Shown: one piece after another, positions 50,694 through 51,914 of the stretch | Layout: each line of letters starts with the position of its first letter | Position numbering within the stretch: the first letter of the stretch is position 1 | NCBI GenBank assembly: GCA_023254245.1 | Contig: JALQYE010000005.1 | Coordinates: 1 to 51,914, forward strand | Reading direction: 5' to 3' | From: Emticicia sp. | GTDB lineage: Bacteria > Bacteroidota > Bacteroidia > Cytophagales > Spirosomataceae | DNA: 51,914 nt | Program-made: the position numbers and the translations under genes | Notes under the pieces: model-generated | What the model saw: only the letters and a program-made list of their open reading frames with translations | Told to the model about the DNA's origin: nothing | Databases searched by the model: none

Positions 50694-51302
50694 TTAATTT
50701 TTTGAAATTGGGAAACTTACACCTACGTTTAAGCTGAACGCTAAGTTATTATAATTGGTGTTTGAAGTTTTCGTTATGTCTATAAAGCCTCTATTAAATC
50801 CTGCATCAACATTTAGCCATGTACGAGGCTTGATTCGATAATTGAACCCTAAACCAGCCAAACCACCAAAATCAATATTATTATAGGCTTTCGAGCCATT
50901 TGGTTGCACCACTATATCTCCATTGCCATTATTGGCTTGAAGTAAAGCACCTGCATATAATCCCGCATAAACTTTAGGTCTAAACCTTTGGCCTGTATTC
51001 CCAAAGTAGTAAACACCCATTACTGGTAACTGAATGTAGTGTAATCTTGTATGATTATCAATGGTTTTACTCTTATCGCCTAATTGCGAATAAAGCAACT
51101 TTGCCGATAGCCCCCAATGTGGATTAATGCTATAATTAGCAAAACCGCCAATTGATAAGCCTGGAAGATATTGGGTAGTGGGGTCAGCTACGATTGTTGA
51201 GGCATTTACACCTATCATTGGGCCGATTGATAATGTTTGAGCAGAAACAAGCTTTACGTTGATTAATATTGCTGTAAATGCAAAAAATATTTTCTTTGTC
51301 AT
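50694..51302 (-). CDS. Small outer-membrane beta-barrel protein (porin family)
   Basis: The 202-residue protein has a signal peptide (about 1-21, ending LVSAQ) and an eight-strand-type barrel pattern of the PorT/OMP_b-brl group (IGPMIGVNASTIV, HWGLSAKLLYSQLGDKS, KVYAGLYAGALL, GGLAGLGFNYRI, ending FSLNVGVSFPISKN). It should lie in the outer membrane; its role is unknown. It is a single-gene unit facing the carbonic anhydrase gene across a shared terminator. Confidence 0.85.
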   Translation of the reverse strand: MTKKIFFAFTAILINVKLVSAQTLSIGPMIGVNASTIVADPTTQYLPGLSIGGFANYSINPHWGLSAKLLYSQLGDKSKTIDNHTRLHYIQLPVMGVYYFGNTGQRFRPKVYAGLYAGALLQANNGNGDIVVQPNGSKAYNNIDFGGLAGLGFNYRIKPRTWLNVDAGFNRGFIDITKTSNTNYNNLAFSLNVGVSFPISKN

Positions 51303-51619
51303 GATAAAATTGGTTTTAATAAATCAAAAATTGTGCTGTAATTAAATTTTACTTTTGGGTTACATACATTTACTTTAAAAATCATGTACCATTGACATTA
51401 TTGAGAATTTGTTGAGTGATTTGGGGCGTTTTGGGGAAAATACGCAACACACAAAACGATGCATGATAGGAAATAGACCTAATAACTGATTTGTGCTGAA
51501 GTTGAAAAGTTTAAATACGAAGTTTTTGAAAAGAATTTTCAAGAAAAAAATGAAAAAAAATCTTGGAATAATCTATATTTGCTAAAAAAATATATCTTTG
51601 CTAAAAACATATAGATACT
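51303..51619. other. Gene-free stretch before the transposase
   Basis: These 317 AT-rich bases hold the upstream region of the minus-strand barrel gene and the left end of the insertion sequence. Two perfect -7 boxes, TATATTTG (51574-51581) and TATCTTTG (51593-51600), stand in a 19-base direct repeat (TATATTTGCTAAAAA / TATCTTTGCTAAAAA). I cannot place the terminal inverted repeat without the other end. Confidence 0.4.
51593..51600 (+). promoter_or_regulatory. -7 box of the transposase gene
   Basis: TATCTTTG, a perfect TAnnTTTG match, 19 bases before the ATG at 51620. Confidence 0.4.
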
Positions 51620-51914
51620 ATGAGCCTCCCAAACTGCCCCCAATGTGATTCAAATAATATCTCCCGAAATGGCATTATCAAAGAACGCCAACGTTTCAAG
51701 TGCAAAGATTGTGGCTATAACTTCACCGTCGAAAAGATGGGAAAAAGCATCGAAAGCTACTATGTAATCAAAGCTCTTCAACTTTACATCGAAGGTGTGA
51801 GTTATCGAGAAATCGAGCGTTTATTGGGTGTTAGCCACGTTTCAGTAATGAATTGGGTTAAAAAATACCAAGTGAAGATACCGAAGCAAACACTCTATCA
51901 TCCGACCTATAAAG
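51620..51914 (+). mobile_element. IS1-like transposase gene, 5' part (cut by window edge)
   Basis: The visible 98 residues begin MSLPNCPQCDSNNISRNG and contain a zinc-finger-like CPQC...CKDCG region (6-35) and a helix-turn-helix with GVSYREIERLLGVSHVSVMN (about 63-82), as in InsA-type N-termini of IS1-family transposases. The frame is open at the window edge, so length and the DDE domain cannot be judged. Transposase binding to terminal repeats and strand transfer is the family role. An IS1595-like or other zinc-ribbon transposase is an alternative. Confidence 0.75.

Noticed and set aside
1-51914. tRNA, rRNA or known riboswitch genes
   Set aside because: No cloverleaf with TTCGANTC-type T-arm, rRNA core sequence or recognisable riboswitch was seen in the intergenic regions; the hairpins found are explained as terminators or repeats.

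Overview
The window looks like a chromosomal segment of a low-GC (about 37-39% by eye) member of the Bacteroidota, most likely a Cytophagales relative; the genus cannot be fixed from sequence alone. The signs are promoters with the Bacteroidota -33 TTG / -7 TAnnTTTG layout, few Shine-Dalgarno sites, family types such as DUF5723, DUF6580, DUF4136 and DUF2147, and dispersed C-rich palindromic repeats between genes. I saw no rRNA, tRNA or CRISPR array. The only transposase is cut by the right edge.

Layout. (1) 1-4570: an Lrp/AsnC regulator converging on an ALDH7-type aldehyde dehydrogenase, an AT-rich ApeA-like HEPN anti-phage gene just upstream of that dehydrogenase, and an alpha/beta hydrolase. 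(2) 4680-10975: a complete phenylalanine/tyrosine catabolic cluster on the + strand (hmgA, hppD, phhA, a MarR regulator, fahA, a flavin reductase-like gene), split by several palindromic repeat elements, two of which run into coding sequence. (3) 11012-12850: a divergent peptide deformylase and an OmpA-type envelope protein. (4) 12956-15361: a C5-cytosine methyltransferase overlapping an MjaI-type (CTAG) restriction enzyme, followed by a decayed carbon-nitrogen hydrolase. (5) 15501-21711: amine oxidase-like flavoprotein, K+ channel-like protein, DUF6580 membrane protein, circularly permuted ATP-grasp protein and a DUF5723 outer-membrane protein.

(6) 21720-39070 is the most distinctive part: two OmpR-type response regulators and one histidine kinase enclose a heavy-metal RND system (TolC-like, adaptor, CzcA-like pump) interrupted by a full HAE-1 drug-type RND operon (adaptor, pump, outer-membrane lipoprotein), plus four small or envelope proteins. 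Seven promoters here share one architecture: three TTTTAAT-like heptamers at exact 11-bp period, with the first repeat starting exactly 50 bp before a -7-like box. This defines a probable regulon of the linked two-component system. One of these promoters reads straight into an intrinsic terminator and may make a small RNA of about 75 nt.

(7) 39160-51302: a fatty acid hydroxylase-family protein overlapping an outer-membrane barrel gene, a DUF2147 protein, a large GH63-like glucosidase, a coiled-coil secreted protein, a THUMP-like methyltransferase, a DAO-type oxidoreductase, a small acidic secreted protein, a SulP transporter with beta-carbonic anhydrase (probable bicarbonate uptake pair) and a small outer-membrane barrel. 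(8) 51303-51914: the left part of an insertion sequence with an IS1-like transposase that continues beyond the window.
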